A stretch of DNA of 23,014 nt, taken from NCBI GenBank assembly GCA_029239935.1, contig JARBTY010000023.1, positions 1 to 23,014 on the forward strand, in the 5' to 3' direction. Below, one piece after another: positions 22,999-23,014 of the stretch (its first letter is position 1; each line of letters starts with the position of its first letter). Source of the stretch: Clostridia bacterium (GTDB lineage: Bacteria; Bacillota_A; Clostridia; Lachnospirales; Cellulosilyticaceae). The position numbers were made by a program, and so were the translations under genes. A model generated the notes under the pieces. It did no database searches. It worked only from the letters and a program-made list of their open reading frames with translations, and was not told where the DNA came from.

Positions 22999-23014
22999 TT
23001 TCATAATAAATAAG

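Noticed and set aside
1..23014. CRISPR arrays, insertion sequences, tRNA or rRNA genes
   Set aside because: No regularly spaced direct repeats, transposase frames, terminal inverted repeats or tRNA/rRNA signatures were seen.

Overview
The window looks like a low-GC, endospore-forming, flagellated member of the Clostridia. Evidence: the order ywmB - spoIID - spoIIQ - spoIIID - mbl - flhO - flhP, a SAM-I riboswitch on metK, strong AGGAGG-type ribosome binding sites, and sigma-A and sporulation-type promoters. A Lachnospirales/Cellulosilyticum-like host is a guess from general character, not a proven assignment. All protein genes I can support are on the minus strand; the only large plus-strand element is a probable structured RNA at the right edge.

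Layout, left to right. 1-1140: N-terminal 380 residues of a RecD2-type helicase, running off the left edge. 1247-3967: two tandem paralogous lipoproteins, each with its own sigma-A promoter and a C-terminal copper-amine-oxidase-N-like fold. 4033-5523: metK with terminator, SAM-I riboswitch and promoter. 5533-8679: mbl-flhO-flhP-flgJ, tightly spaced (11-15 bp gaps), joining cell-shape and flagellar rod functions. 8726-11136: spoIIID, a degenerate spoIIQ and spoIID, with candidate sigma-E and sigma-F promoters. 11138-11932: a YwmB-like protein whose ribosome binding site lies in a 12-bp hairpin. 12034-21087: two very large secreted fibronectin-type-III proteins with SLH-like C-termini, 9 bp apart. 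21201-22238: mutY. 22239-23014: no credible protein gene; roughly 650 nt that fold on paper into several nested helices on the plus strand.

How the genes fit together: spoIID, spoIIQ and spoIIID act in engulfment and mother-cell gene control, and candidate sigma-E and sigma-F elements sit in front of the expected genes. The mbl operon has a sigma-A promoter, fitting vegetative growth and motility. metK has a promoter directly after flgJ and is gated by SAM through a transcriptional riboswitch. The FN3 pair is probably a co-expressed cell-surface system inserted next to the sporulation block; its upstream region carries a GCCGATAA box like that of the motility sigma factor sigma-D.

The best candidate for something undescribed here is the large plus-strand RNA at 22350-22998. 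Its size and helix-rich layout recall the ornate large RNAs (ROOL, GOLLD, OLE), but I cannot assign it to a family by eye.
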